A stretch of DNA of 64,000 bases. Origin: Rhizobium sp. NXC14. GTDB taxonomy: Bacteria > Pseudomonadota > Alphaproteobacteria > Rhizobiales > Rhizobiaceae. The notes below the pieces were generated by a model. That model saw only the letters and a program-made list of their open reading frames with translations, searched no databases and was not told where the DNA came from. Position 1 is the first letter of the stretch, and the number at the start of each line of letters is the position of its first letter. Of the stretch, positions 8,246-16,106 are shown one piece after another. The position numbers and the translations under genes were made by a program. The stretch covers positions 62,001 through 126,000 of the forward strand of contig NZ_CP021032.1 of assembly GCF_002117485.1 (NCBI RefSeq), written 5' to 3'.

Positions 8246-9604
8246 TCATGTAATCTGTCCTCGGCTTGCGTCCCGCTTCTGATAGCCGTTGGCTGTGCTA
8301 CCGTCCCGAATGCCAAACATATGATCCATCTGCCCGGTGCGTCGGGGACCACTCTTGCTGCGTTGCTGTTCTCGGCCGGCTTGCAACTCGGCGACGATCG
8401 ACAGCATGTCGTCCAGCCGCTTGTTGTCGACGACCTCCGCACGATGCACCGAGCGCAACGTATCGAAGGTCCTGTAGGGCAGGGAAAAGCTCTCGTGCAT
8501 GATCTCGAGCCGTCCGTCCGGGTAGTCGCAGACGATCACTTTCTGGCCAGCCAGTGGCCTGGAAATCTCGGTCGGATCGAGAATGAACAACACCTTCTCG
8601 TAGCGTAGCGTCAGAGATTGCGACAGCGTGCGGACTTCCTTCCGGCACATGGCACCATCGAGGTTCTCGTGGTTGACCAGCGGTCGGTGCATGTCTTTCG
8701 GATTGCGTGGCGGCTTGCCGAAGCGCCCGTTGAAATCCGCCATGAACTCAGGCGCATAGGCAGTGGCAGCCTCGATCGTATCGATGCCGCGAAGCCGCAT
8801 CTCCTTGACCAGCCGATCCTGCAATGTCTGGTTGGCACGTTCCACCCGACCCTTGGCCTGAGGGGTGTTGGCGCAGATGATATCGATGTTGAGCTCATAG
8901 AGCGCCCGGCCGAACTGCGTCAGACCGCTTGTCCTGTCCTTCTTCGACGGATGCGTCGATCGAAAGACACCATGTTTGTCGCTGTAGAAAGCCAGCGGCT
9001 TGCCCCATTGCTGCAGATAAGCCTTCGTCGCATGCAGATAGTCGAACGTGTTCTCCGATCCGGCAAAGCGAAGATGCAAGAGCTTGCCGGGGGCGTCATC
9101 GATATAGACAAGCAGGGCGCACTTGGGGCCGCGGCTCTCGAACCACCAGTGATGCGAGCCATCGATCTGCACCAGTTCGCCAAAGCAATCGCGCCGGCCG
9201 CGTGGTTGGAAAACCCGTTTCTTGCGCTCCCGGCGCGAGACCCAGATGCCAGCCTCGGTCATCCATTGCCGCAGCGTCTCCTTGGCGACAGAGATCCGGT
9301 GCAACTCGATCAGCTTCTCACGCGCCAGCGTCGGACCGAAATCCAGATAGCGCTCGCGGATCAGATCCAGCGCCGCATTGCGAAACTCCTCGCTGTGGCG
9401 CCGGTTGCTTGGGCGTGATCGCTTCTTTGAAACAAGCCCCGCCGGACCATCCCGGTCATAGGCCTGCAGCAGCCGATGGACCTGACTTCGACTAAGCGCG
9501 AGCTGTTCGGCGGCCTGAACGACGCTTAGGCGCTCGTCACGGATCTTCTGGATAAGCTCGAGGCGATGCAATTCTTTCTGCGACATGGTGATCAAAAAGG
9601 ACAT
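8246..9604 (-). CDS. ISNCY-type DDE transposase
   Basis: A 452-residue transposase with N-terminal helix-turn-helix (VVQAAEQLALSRSQVHRLL at about residues 29-47), then a DDE catalytic core: first Asp in QIDGSHHWWF, second Asp in FYSDKHGVFR, and Glu in AKGRVERANQTLQDRL. The layout and the HHWWF and GVFR motifs match the ISNCY group of unclassified insertion sequences common in rhizobia. GGAG lies 5 bases before the chosen ATG; a second ATG at 9586 is possible. The reading frame is intact, so the element may still be active. It catalyses cut or copy-paste movement of its own element; the ends are taken to be those at 7215 and 9746 but could be closer. Confidence 0.8.
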   Translation of the reverse strand: MSFLITMSQKELHRLELIQKIRDERLSVVQAAEQLALSRSQVHRLLQAYDRDGPAGLVSKKRSRPSNRRHSEEFRNAALDLIRERYLDFGPTLAREKLIELHRISVAKETLRQWMTEAGIWVSRRERKKRVFQPRGRRDCFGELVQIDGSHHWWFESRGPKCALLVYIDDAPGKLLHLRFAGSENTFDYLHATKAYLQQWGKPLAFYSDKHGVFRSTHPSKKDRTSGLTQFGRALYELNIDIICANTPQAKGRVERANQTLQDRLVKEMRLRGIDTIEAATAYAPEFMADFNGRFGKPPRNPKDMHRPLVNHENLDGAMCRKEVRTLSQSLTLRYEKVLFILDPTEISRPLAGQKVIVCDYPDGRLEIMHESFSLPYRTFDTLRSVHRAEVVDNKRLDDMLSIVAELQAGREQQRSKSGPRRTGQMDHMFGIRDGSTANGYQKRDASRGQIT

Positions 9605-9696
9605 GACGACTCCGACCGCTCATGGTCTCGACCAGGTTGAAGGTCGTCATCCTTGCTCCCAACGTTGGCTTTGACCAGTGCGTCAAGAGGCGAGGC

Positions 9697-9746
9697 TGTC
9701 GCATCTCTAACTGGCCTAACTGTCGCTTTACTAAATAGCTCTGGAG
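9697..9746 (-). repeat. right terminal inverted repeat
   Basis: Motifs TGTCGCATCTCTAA (9697-9710) and TGTCGCTTTACTAA (9721-9734), 24 bases apart, inverted relative to those at 7227-7265, with outward extension ATAGCT matching the left end. Confidence 0.6.
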
Positions 9747-9754
9747 AAGCTAAC

Positions 9755-10842
9755 CCAAGTGCATCATGCCTGTTTTGCAGGATAGGGGATCACCCATCTT
9801 CGCGCAAATGCGCCATAAATACCTCGGTCGGTGTCCTGTATCCGAGGCATTTGCGCGGCTGATCGTTGATATGGCGCGTCAGGTTGAGAAGGTCGTGTTG
9901 CGACACAACTGCCAAGTCTGTGGTGCCTGGCAGGAAACGTCGAATGCGCTTGTTGGTGTTCTCGACGGTTCCTTTTTGCCAAGGCGCACTTGGGTCGCAA
10001 AACCAACTATGCGCACCGATCCCTTCTTCCAAAGCCCTGAATCCGGCAAACTCGGTACCGCGATCAAAGGTGAAGCTTTGACGCGCGAAGGCCGGCAAAG
10101 GCGAAAACGCTCTGATGATCTTGTCCATGATCGGGCGCGAGTGCCGGCTCGGATTCTTGATGAGAACGGTATAGCGGCTCTTGCGCTCGACGAGGGAGGT
10201 GACATTGGCATGGCCGAGTGGACGTTCGAAGATGAGGAGGTCGCCCTCCCAATGCCCAAACTGCGATCTATCTCCAACAGAATCAGGACGTTGGGATATG
10301 CGGTGCGTGGCTGGAAAAACACCGTCGCGCGGCTTCCTGGAGCGCAGTGGACGACGTTTGCGGCGCGCTTCCGGTAGATACTGATAGAGACCAAGCCCAT
10401 AATCTTCCTTGCTGTAGATAAAGCGATAGATTGTCTCCTTGCAAACGCGAACACGACTGAGGCCGTCCGACAGCAGGCGTCCGGCAATCTGTTCCGGAGA
10501 CCAGCGAGCCTCCAACTGGTTGATGATCTGTGTTCGCAAATTCGGGTGACGCCGCAGCTTTTTCAGCCGGCGACGTCGGTCCTGCGCAATGTCGTTCGCA
10601 ACCGTGCTGTAGTAGCCGTCGTAGTCCGGCAGGTCACGATCGCGAAACGTGTTGCGCTTGATCTCGCGGTAAATCGTCGAGCGGTGACGGCCAAGCTGAC
10701 GGGCCATCTCGTTGACCGGAACTTTCGCCGCCACCAAGTGATGCAGGCGTCGGCGATCGGCGAGGGCAAGCTGCGTATAGCATCGGGACATGCCAAAATC
10801 TCCAAAGTGAAGCCATTGAAACCATTGGCATGTCGCACTTGG
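9755..10842 (-). mobile_element. IS30-family insertion sequence
   Basis: A 1.09 kb element around an IS30 transposase. The ends carry inverted CCAAGTGC-N3-ATGCC (9755-9770) and its complement GGCAT-N3-GCACTTGG (10827-10842). The size fits the family. It begins only about 9 bases beyond the end of the neighbouring element, suggesting insertion at or beside its terminal repeat. No target duplication could be recognised. Confidence 0.65.
9790..10791 (-). CDS. IS30-family transposase
   Basis: A 333-residue transposase starting MSRCYTQLALADRR, with GGAG 8 bases upstream of the ATG; the longer frame from 10974 reads through the element's end and is rejected. An N-terminal helix-turn-helix (VNEMARQLGRHRSTIYREIKRN) gives the IS30 signature, the middle has ETIYRFIYSKED, and the catalytic core shows GHWEGDLL with the first Asp, FDRGTEFAGF with the second, and the Glu in WQKGTVENTNKRIRRFLP. 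The C-terminal RKCLGYRTPTEVF block is also typical. It is full length, with no frameshift. Confidence 0.9.
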   Translation of the reverse strand: MSRCYTQLALADRRRLHHLVAAKVPVNEMARQLGRHRSTIYREIKRNTFRDRDLPDYDGYYSTVANDIAQDRRRRLKKLRRHPNLRTQIINQLEARWSPEQIAGRLLSDGLSRVRVCKETIYRFIYSKEDYGLGLYQYLPEARRKRRPLRSRKPRDGVFPATHRISQRPDSVGDRSQFGHWEGDLLIFERPLGHANVTSLVERKSRYTVLIKNPSRHSRPIMDKIIRAFSPLPAFARQSFTFDRGTEFAGFRALEEGIGAHSWFCDPSAPWQKGTVENTNKRIRRFLPGTTDLAVVSQHDLLNLTRHINDQPRKCLGYRTPTEVFMAHLREDG

Positions 10843-10970
10843 AAATAGAATGTACCCTCTTACAATAATAGATTGCATAATCAACATTATGGAACACCAG
10901 TGTTTGCCAGCCGCGCCAAGGGCTTGCGAAGGCGGCCGCTCGCCGCGCGCAGCAGCAACAGGAGGGGCTT

Positions 10971-11534
10971 TCATCCATCAAGAGCGCTGAACGTCAAGAC
11001 GGCGGAGAATGCGACGAGGGTTGCGGATCCGCATCGCCGGGCAAACGACGGTATCCGTTTATCACGTCCAAGGATGACCCTGCCGACCGACAGCCAGATC
11101 GAGGAGACCGCGAGGACCACTGATGCGAGAATGGTAATGGATCCTGCAGCAGGCAGCTCCGCTGCGGGAGGGAGCATCGTCAGTCCGATGATCAGCGCTT
11201 TGGGATTTAACAGCGTCGTCACGGCCAGCTGCCTTACGCTCACGGCCTCGACCTGGCTCGATCCCATGCCCCAGAGCCGCAGCGCCAGGTACAGCACCCA
11301 GGTTGCCGAGATGAGTTTGACGCCTTGCGAAACCAGGGGGTGATCGCTGAGAAAAGAGCCGGCCAGACCGGATGCCGGAAGGACGATCGCAAGATATGCC
11401 AGCAGGACGGTGGCGAGTAGCGCGATCGCGCGCCCGACAGTCAGCCCCTGAGATGCCATTGCCAAAATGGCGTTGGTCGGCCCGGGCAAGATGAGAAGCG
11501 TGAAAACGCCTGATGCGAAAGGCAGAAGATGCAC
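10971..11534 (-). CDS. LysE/RhtB-type exporter
   Basis: A 187-residue inner-membrane protein of the LysE amino-acid exporter superfamily. The N-terminal ILPGPTNAIL corresponds to the family's conserved GPGP/GPTN turn after the first membrane segment. Five or six hydrophobic segments follow (for example AIALLATVLLAYLAIVL, AGSITILASVVLAVSSIWL). Slightly shorter than the usual 200-210 residues. The stop lies just beyond the IS30 element's flank and the gene points towards it, so the C-terminus may have been altered by the insertion. The substrate is unknown; relatives export basic or neutral amino acids or homoserine lactone. Confidence 0.7.
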   Translation of the reverse strand: MHLLPFASGVFTLLILPGPTNAILAMASQGLTVGRAIALLATVLLAYLAIVLPASGLAGSFLSDHPLVSQGVKLISATWVLYLALRLWGMGSSQVEAVSVRQLAVTTLLNPKALIIGLTMLPPAAELPAAGSITILASVVLAVSSIWLSVGRVILGRDKRIPSFARRCGSATLVAFSAVLTFSALDG

Positions 11535-11660
11535 TGATACGGTCTCCGGTTTCCTCCGCTTCTCATGGTCGCGCCCGCCGGTCGTTGACAGAGATCATTT
11601 TGGCGACGGAACATTCCGGGCGCCCCGACGTTTATTGCGGTCAGGTCAGAGGTAGGCGCC

Positions 11661-11864
11661 ATGCCTTGCATGATCAGGTTCATGCTCACTCGATTGGCCA
11701 CGGGCTTTGGAATAGGATGCGCCGTGGGGTTCTTCGTTTGGCAGAACGGGTTTGCAGCAGCAGACACGCTCGAGAATTATCTGGCAAAGGGCCTTTTCAT
11801 CTACCTCTTTGCGAGCACCGTCAGCGTGGGTTATGTCGCGACGGCTCTCCTCCTGGAAGAATAG
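11661..11864 (+). CDS. small membrane protein, unknown
   Basis: A 67-residue protein with two hydrophobic segments (FGIGCAVGFFVWQNGFAAA and GLFIYLFASTVSVGYVATALLL) and a short acidic end. AGAGG 10 bases before the ATG supports the start. No family recognised. It stands alone between a LysE gene on the other strand and a broken ABC exporter. Being short, the call rests on the hydrophobic pattern and ribosome site only. Confidence 0.5.
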   Translation: MPCMIRFMLTRLATGFGIGCAVGFFVWQNGFAAADTLENYLAKGLFIYLFASTVSVGYVATALLLEE

Positions 11865-11911
11865 CACCGGAAGATCAAAGCCCTGCTGCGCGGACGTCGG
11901 ACAATCGCCAA

Positions 11912-12227
11912 TCAAGCGTCCTGTTCCGGTTCAAGACCGGCCGGAATCTCGGACTGCGGCTCCGCCAGGCGCGTGTAAAGGCCGCCTTGGCGCATGAGCG
12001 AGGCGTGCGTCCCCTCTTCCACGATCCTGCGTCCATCGCCAGAATCCTCTCCGCCTTGAGCACGGTGGCGAGCCTGTGCGCGATCACGATCATGGTCCGC
12101 GCCGCCATCAATTCCTCCAGGCCTCGCTGGATAGCGCCGGCCTTCCCAAGGCAATGTTGTCGTAAACGGAAGCGGCAAACATCGTCACCTCCTGCGGGAC
12201 AATGGCGATTTCCTTGCGCAGGGTCTG
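11912..12227 (-). pseudogene. ABC exporter ATPase remnant
   Basis: The C-terminal ATPase part of an MsbA/HlyB-type exporter in pieces. QTLRKEIAIVPQEVTMFAAS with NIALGRP is the Q-loop region. Then, after an internal deletion that removed the ABC signature and Walker B, LMAARTMIVIAHRLATVLKAERILAMD (the H-loop) appears in another frame. A further frame change leads to RIVEEGTHASLMRQGGLYTRL and a stop at 11912. Walker A and all membrane segments are missing. The gene cannot give an active protein. It marks a deletion boundary between the mobile region and hemA. Confidence 0.75.
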
Positions 12228-12333
12228 CGGGGGGAAACGCCGTTGTCTCCTCGATGCTTGCTTCAGGCTTTGTCCCGCGAGCGGCGATTTATATCTTTGA
12301 TCGCGGCGAATATCGTGCATCCTTCCCCCGTGC

Positions 12334-13548
12334 TCAGGCTACCATCCGCGCCAGCGCGCAACGCGACCAGAGCGAATGCAGGGCCTCGACGAGATGGGCG
12401 ATATCGGCGTCGGAATGCAGCGGCGTCGGGGTGATGCGCAGTCGCTCGGTCTTCTTCGGCACGGTGGGATAGTTGATCGGCTGGACGTAGACGCCGCAAT
12501 TGTCGAGCAGCAGGTCGGAGATCCACTTGCACTTGGCGGCATCGCCGACCATCACCGGTACGATATGGCTGGGATTGTGCATATGCGGAATGCCGTTCTG
12601 GTCGAGCAGCGAGCGCAGCTTGCGCACCCGGTCCTGGTGGCGGGCGCGCTCGAATTGGCTGACCTTCAGATGCTGGATCGAGGCCACCGCACCGGCGGCG
12701 AGCGCCGGCGGCAGCGCCGTGGTGAAGATGAAGCCGGAGGCGAAGGAGCGGATGAAATCGCACAGCGCCGCGGAGGCGGCGATATAGCCGCCCATCACCC
12801 CGAAAGCCTTGCCGAGCGTGCCCTCGATTACCGTCAGCCGGTCCATCAGCCCCTCCCGTTCGGCAATGCCGCCGCCGCGCGGGCCGTACATGCCGACGCC
12901 ATGGACTTCGTCGAGATAGGTCATTGCCCCGTATTTGTCGGCGAGATCGCAGATCTCCTTGATCGGGGCGATATCGCCGTCCATCGAATAGACGCTCTCG
13001 AAGGCGATCAGCTTCGGCGCCTTCGGATCGGCGGCTTTGAGCTTGGCTTCGAGATCGGCGACGTCGTTGTGCTTCCAGATCACCTTGTCGCACTTGGCGT
13101 AACGGATGCCCTCGATCATCGAGGCGTGGTTCAGCGCGTCGGAGAAGATGATCAGGCCGGGAATTTTGGCGCCGAGCGTACCGAGTGCGGCCCAGTTGGA
13201 GACATAGCCTGAGGTGAAGATCAGTGCTGATTCCTTGCCATGCAGATCGGCAAGCTCCCGCTCGAGCAGAACGTGATAATGGTTGGTGCCAGAAATATTC
13301 CGGGTGCCTCCCGCACCCGCGCCACAGTGGTCGATGGCGGCCTTCATCGCCTCGATCACCTTCGGGTTCTGGCCCATGCCGAGATAGTCGTTGGAGCACC
13401 AGACCGTGACTTCCTTCTCGCCGTCGGCCGTATGGCGCGTCGCGCGCGGGAAGTTGCCGCGGTGACGTTCGAGATCGGCAAAAACGCGGTAGCGGCCCTC
13501 GGCATGAAGCCCGTCCAGCTCGTTTTTGAAAAATGCTTCGAAATCCAT
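12334..13548 (-). CDS. hemA: 5-aminolevulinate synthase
   Basis: A 404-residue PLP enzyme that condenses glycine and succinyl-CoA to 5-aminolevulinate, the first step of haem synthesis in alphaproteobacteria. Visible motifs are [10 protein letters not shown] near the N-terminus, [25 protein letters not shown], the cofactor-binding [10 protein letters not shown], and EGTLGKAFG with the Schiff-base lysine. The length is normal. A FixK box lies 54-67 bases upstream of the ATG, so the gene should rise under low oxygen, matching the haem demand of the cbb3 oxidase and FixL encoded nearby. Rhizobia usually carry a chromosomal hemA, so this is probably a second, oxygen-controlled copy. The last few residues (CALARMVA) diverge from typical ends. 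Confidence 0.95.
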   Translation of the reverse strand: MDFEAFFKNELDGLHAEGRYRVFADLERHRGNFPRATRHTADGEKEVTVWCSNDYLGMGQNPKVIEAMKAAIDHCGAGAGGTRNISGTNHYHVLLERELADLHGKESALIFTSGYVSNWAALGTLGAKIPGLIIFSDALNHASMIEGIRYAKCDKVIWKHNDVADLEAKLKAADPKAPKLIAFESVYSMDGDIAPIKEICDLADKYGAMTYLDEVHGVGMYGPRGGGIAEREGLMDRLTVIEGTLGKAFGVMGGYIAASAALCDFIRSFASGFIFTTALPPALAAGAVASIQHLKVSQFERARHQDRVRKLRSLLDQNGIPHMHNPSHIVPVMVGDAAKCKWISDLLLDNCGVYVQPINYPTVPKKTERLRITPTPLHSDADIAHLVEALHSLWSRCALARMVA

Positions 13549-13601
13549 CAGATGCTCCCTTTTGCGAGGTCAAGCGATACATCGGGGCAGCCGGTCGGTA
13601 T

Positions 13602-13615
13602 TTGATCTCCGTCAA
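13602..13615 (-). promoter_or_regulatory. FixK/FNR box before hemA
   Basis: TTGACGGAGATCAA read leftward (TTGATCTCCGTCAA on +). If a class II site centred at -41.5, transcription would start near 13567, 19 bases before the hemA ATG. Confidence 0.8.
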
Positions 13616-13744
13616 GTTCGGCGCAAGTCGCGTGCTTTCGCGGGGGTCGCCGTGATTGCGTTACATCAATGAGGAAGCCTGTGGCTGGTGTAGTGTCACG
13701 GGGCGAGTCGGGAGCTCCCGTGTCAACCAGGGAAGTTGACAGAT

Positions 13745-13773
13745 GGCTTGCTCGATTCCAGATCGAGCAAGCC
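13745..13773. terminator. 12-base-pair hairpin
   Basis: GGCTTGCTCGAT and ATCGAGCAAGCC pair perfectly around TCCAG, 45 bases beyond the stop of the CBS gene. No clear T-run. It probably separates the CBS gene from the hemA promoter. Confidence 0.55.
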
Positions 13774-13817
13774 TCCTCGTCACTTCGGCGTGACGGCGCG
13801 CCAACGCGACCGAAACT

Positions 13818-14495
13818 TCAATCCAGGTTGCGAACTGGCGATACGAGCAGGCAATCCTTATAGCCGGCAATGCCGCCAAGGCCCTCGATGAGAACCTTGA
13901 TCGCCCTGCGCTTGAGCTCGGATTCCACGTGTCCGTCGACCGTCACCTGCCCGTTCCGGACGGAAACCTGGACTTTTTGCGGCGTCAGACCGAGATCCGA
14001 TCTCAGCCGGGTTCGCACCGCCAGCGTGATGGCCTCGTCTCCCCGCGGCAATACGGTCGTCGGCGCCTCTGCGATGACACGCAGGATATCCCGTCGGCTC
14101 ACGATCCCGACCAGACGTTCGTCTTCGACGATCGGCAGCCGCTTGATACGGTGCACCTGCAAGCTTTCGGCAATATCGGAGACTTCGCTGTCGGGCCGGG
14201 CGACGATGACGTCCTGGGACATGACATCCGCCACACACCATCCGTTGCTGCCAATGTAGCGTTCGAGGTCGATCTCGGATATCAGCTCCGGCGCCCGCGC
14301 CGGACGGGGAGAAAAGCGGACCTCCCGGCGTAGGAGCAGATCACCCTCCGTCACCATGCCGCAGATGCGGTCGTGGTCGTCGACGACGGGAAGGCCGCTG
14401 ACATGATTTTGCAGCATCATCGCGACCGCATGGCGCACACTCACCACCGGGCTGATCGAAACCACATTCGTGGTCATTATATCCCTTGCTTGCAT
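13818..14495 (-). CDS. CBS-pair plus BON domain protein
   Basis: A 225-residue cytosolic protein. Two CBS motifs span residues 1-60 (ARDIMTTNVVSISP ... HVSGLPVVDD) and about 90-145 (VADVMSQDVIVARP ... HRIKRLPIVEDERLVGIVSRRDILR), followed by a BON-like domain (about 155-220, VRTRLRSDLGL ... VSVRNGQVTVDGHV). CBS pairs bind adenine nucleotides; BON domains often bind lipids or membranes. The start at 14495 has GAGG 9 bases upstream and leaves a 31-base leader from the predicted FixK-driven start; an upstream ATG at 14516 has no ribosome site. With nearby UspA and PNPOx-like genes behind similar boxes, it recalls hypoxic dormancy proteins such as Hrp1, an analogy rather than evidence of function. 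Confidence 0.85.
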   Translation of the reverse strand: MQARDIMTTNVVSISPVVSVRHAVAMMLQNHVSGLPVVDDHDRICGMVTEGDLLLRREVRFSPRPARAPELISEIDLERYIGSNGWCVADVMSQDVIVARPDSEVSDIAESLQVHRIKRLPIVEDERLVGIVSRRDILRVIAEAPTTVLPRGDEAITLAVRTRLRSDLGLTPQKVQVSVRNGQVTVDGHVESELKRRAIKVLIEGLGGIAGYKDCLLVSPVRNLD

Positions 14496-14560
14496 GGTCG
14501 CTGCCTCACTGATCATAATTGTATTTGAAGATATGCTAGAGACAGGGTGTTCATACCGCT

Positions 14561-14574
14561 TTGATCTTCATCAA
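14561..14574 (-). promoter_or_regulatory. FixK/FNR box before CBS-BON gene
   Basis: TTGATGAAGATCAA read leftward, a perfect TTGAT-N4-ATCAA palindrome. A centre at -41.5 puts the transcript start near 14526, 31 bases before the ATG. Confidence 0.85.
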
Positions 14575-14591
14575 TCTGCTCATGACCGCCG

Positions 14592-15170
14592 TCACATTCG
14601 CTCCGGGCGCGCGCCCTCCAGCGCCGGATGAGCCAGCACTTCGTCCGGATTGACGGCGGTGGAGGAGATGGGTCCGACGAGGGCTTTCGCCTCCTGCTCC
14701 TGCCCCGGATCTTGGCTCTGCCCCTGCCCCTGGCCTTCCTGCCACAGCCCCTGCTGTTTCAGCTTGTCGGCCACCTCCTTCGGCATATAGGTCTCGTCAT
14801 GCTTGGCAAGCACGGTGTCGGCGACAAAGACGTTGCTGCTGGCGGCAAACATGCCCTCGGTGACAACGCCCTGGCCCTCGCGGAACAGATCGGGCAGGAT
14901 GCCGGTATATCTGACCTTCACCGCATTGGCGCTGCCGTCGGTGACGGAAAACTCCACCGTCGAACCGGCGCCGCGTACGACGCTGCCCGCCCCGACCAGG
15001 CCGCCGAGCCGGATGCGGGTCTCCGGCGCCACCGGCGTCTTGGCAAGATCGGCCGGCATGTAGAAATAGGCCACCGATTGGCTGAAGGCGAACATCACCA
15101 ACAACACCGCCGCCAGGATGAAACTCATCCCGCCAGCAATCACCGCAAGGCGCTTCTGCTTGCGCGTCAT
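14592..15170 (-). CDS. ccmE: haem chaperone CcmE
   Basis: A 192-residue protein with an N-terminal membrane anchor (residues about 9-30, [20 protein letters not shown]) and a periplasmic beta-barrel. The haem-binding [10 protein letters not shown] motif ([11 protein letters not shown]) is intact, so it can carry haem covalently for cytochrome c maturation. The C-terminal tail is longer than usual and has a glutamine/glycine-rich stretch ([17 protein letters not shown]). No other ccm genes are in view, so it is an orphan, possibly a second copy tuned to supply haem to FixO and FixP. It is the most distal gene of an apparent leftward group after fixS and the Crp/Fnr gene, with a 78-base gap. 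Confidence 0.9.
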   Translation of the reverse strand: MTRKQKRLAVIAGGMSFILAAVLLVMFAFSQSVAYFYMPADLAKTPVAPETRIRLGGLVGAGSVVRGAGSTVEFSVTDGSANAVKVRYTGILPDLFREGQGVVTEGMFAASSNVFVADTVLAKHDETYMPKEVADKLKQQGLWQEGQGQGQSQDPGQEQEAKALVGPISSTAVNPDEVLAHPALEGARPERM

Positions 15171-15248
15171 CCCTTATCTCCTGTGGCTCCCGCCACCACA
15201 TTGAAGCCCGGCCAAATTACGGCGTGTTTTGCCGGCTTGTTCCCGACG

Positions 15249-15914
15249 TCAGCAGGCCTTCCGCAACAGATCGACACTGTCGACCAGCACGACCTTACCT
15301 TTGACTTCGACACCTGCGGGAACGAGCGCCGCGAATGCCCGCGACAGCGCTTCGGGCGCAAGCCCTAGTTTGCCGGCCAGAATCCTCTTCCGGTAAGGCA
15401 GGCGAAACGTGGCCTGTGAAGCTGCGGCAGGGCACCGGCTTACGAGGTAGTTCGCGACGCGCTGCGCGGCCGTGTGCAGCCGGTCTCCAGCAATGCGATC
15501 CATTGCGCCGAGCAGATGTCGGGTCATGATACGCATGACGTTGCGATGAATGAAGGGGTAGCGGTCGGCGAGAGCCCGCAAGTATGCAAGTTCGAACAAG
15601 GCCACCTCCGCCCCGTCGGCGGAACACGCGCTGTAGGCGTAGGCTCCGCCGCCCGACAGAAGATATTCGCCGAAGGTGTCGCCGGGCTCGCAGACGCAGA
15701 CATCTGCCTCGCGCCCGGTGGATTCGGATTTGGAAAGACGGACGAATCCGCTGATAATGCAATAGACGAACGACGCCGGCTGGCCTTCGGCGATGATCCG
15801 CTCGTCAGGAGCGAAGGTTTGCAACTGAGGTGTGGCGGCCAATTCTTGTATCGTGGCGTCGTCGAGGCCGTCGAACAGGTCAGACCGCAAAAGTATGGGA
15901 TTTTTCGCAAGCAT
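15249..15914 (-). CDS. Crp/Fnr-family regulator
   Basis: A 221-residue regulator with cyclic-nucleotide-binding fold (residues about 10-125, LFDGLDDATIQELAATPQLQ ... GDTFGEYLLSGG) and C-terminal winged helix (RILAGKLGLAPEALSRAFAAL). The N-terminal cysteine cluster of FNR is absent, so it should not sense oxygen by an iron-sulfur centre. The recognition helix (PEALSRAFAAL) differs from the ETVSRT seen in FixK at 24528, so its target is probably different. Start chosen for AGAGGAAG upstream; a longer start at 15929 lacks a ribosome site. It lies 33 bases downstream of fixS, likely in the same transcript. No named orthologue claimed. Confidence 0.85.
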   Translation of the reverse strand: MLAKNPILLRSDLFDGLDDATIQELAATPQLQTFAPDERIIAEGQPASFVYCIISGFVRLSKSESTGREADVCVCEPGDTFGEYLLSGGGAYAYSACSADGAEVALFELAYLRALADRYPFIHRNVMRIMTRHLLGAMDRIAGDRLHTAAQRVANYLVSRCPAAASQATFRLPYRKRILAGKLGLAPEALSRAFAALVPAGVEVKGKVVLVDSVDLLRKAC

Positions 15915-15947
15915 CGATCTTCCTCTCATTTTGACCCGGATGCGGCA

Positions 15948-16106
15948 TCACGGTCCTTTGCGCTCGGTTTCGTCTTCGACGAGAATTCGCCAGGCGGCAC
16001 CTTCAAGGTCGTCGTACTGGCCGCTTTTCAGCGACCAGAGGAATGCGAGCAGGCCCATTCCCCCCATCAGCAGCGCGATCGGGATCAGATAGATCAGCAT
16101 GTTCAT
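15948..16106 (-). CDS. fixS: cbb3 oxidase maturation protein CcoS
   Basis: A 52-residue membrane protein with one hydrophobic helix near the N-terminus (MNMLIYLIPIALLMGGMGLLAF) and the family's WSLKSGQYDDLEGAAWRIL segment. CcoS is needed to insert haem b and copper into the cbb3 oxidase. Its ATG overlaps the stop of fixI (ATGA), typical of translational coupling in fixGHIS. Length and position are normal. Confidence 0.95.
   Translation of the reverse strand: MNMLIYLIPIALLMGGMGLLAFLWSLKSGQYDDLEGAAWRILVEDETERKGP

Larger units (their letters stand above)
7215..9746. mobile_element. putative element with composite inverted ends
   Basis: Left end 7215-7266 and right end 9697-9746 are inverted copies. 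Each carries two tandem motifs of the form TTAG-AA-GCGAC (left 7227-7239 and 7252-7265; right, inverted, 9698-9710 and 9721-9734), 24-25 bases apart, with the match running outward through AGCT (17 of 26 positions identical in the outermost block). Inside are an ISNCY-type transposase (leftward) and an unknown rightward gene. Multiple terminal repeats are typical of IS21 relatives, so an alternative is that the ends belong to a decayed IS21-like element with the transposase inserted within. No target duplication was seen. Confidence 0.55.

Noticed and set aside
12376-13212. 278-codon plus-strand frame opposite hemA
   Set aside because: Antisense shadow of ALA synthase with no motif of its own.
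13656-13669. TTGCGTTACATCAA as another FixK box
   Set aside because: Left half has two changes from TTGAT and no suitably placed gene; the hemA box 40 bases away is much better.
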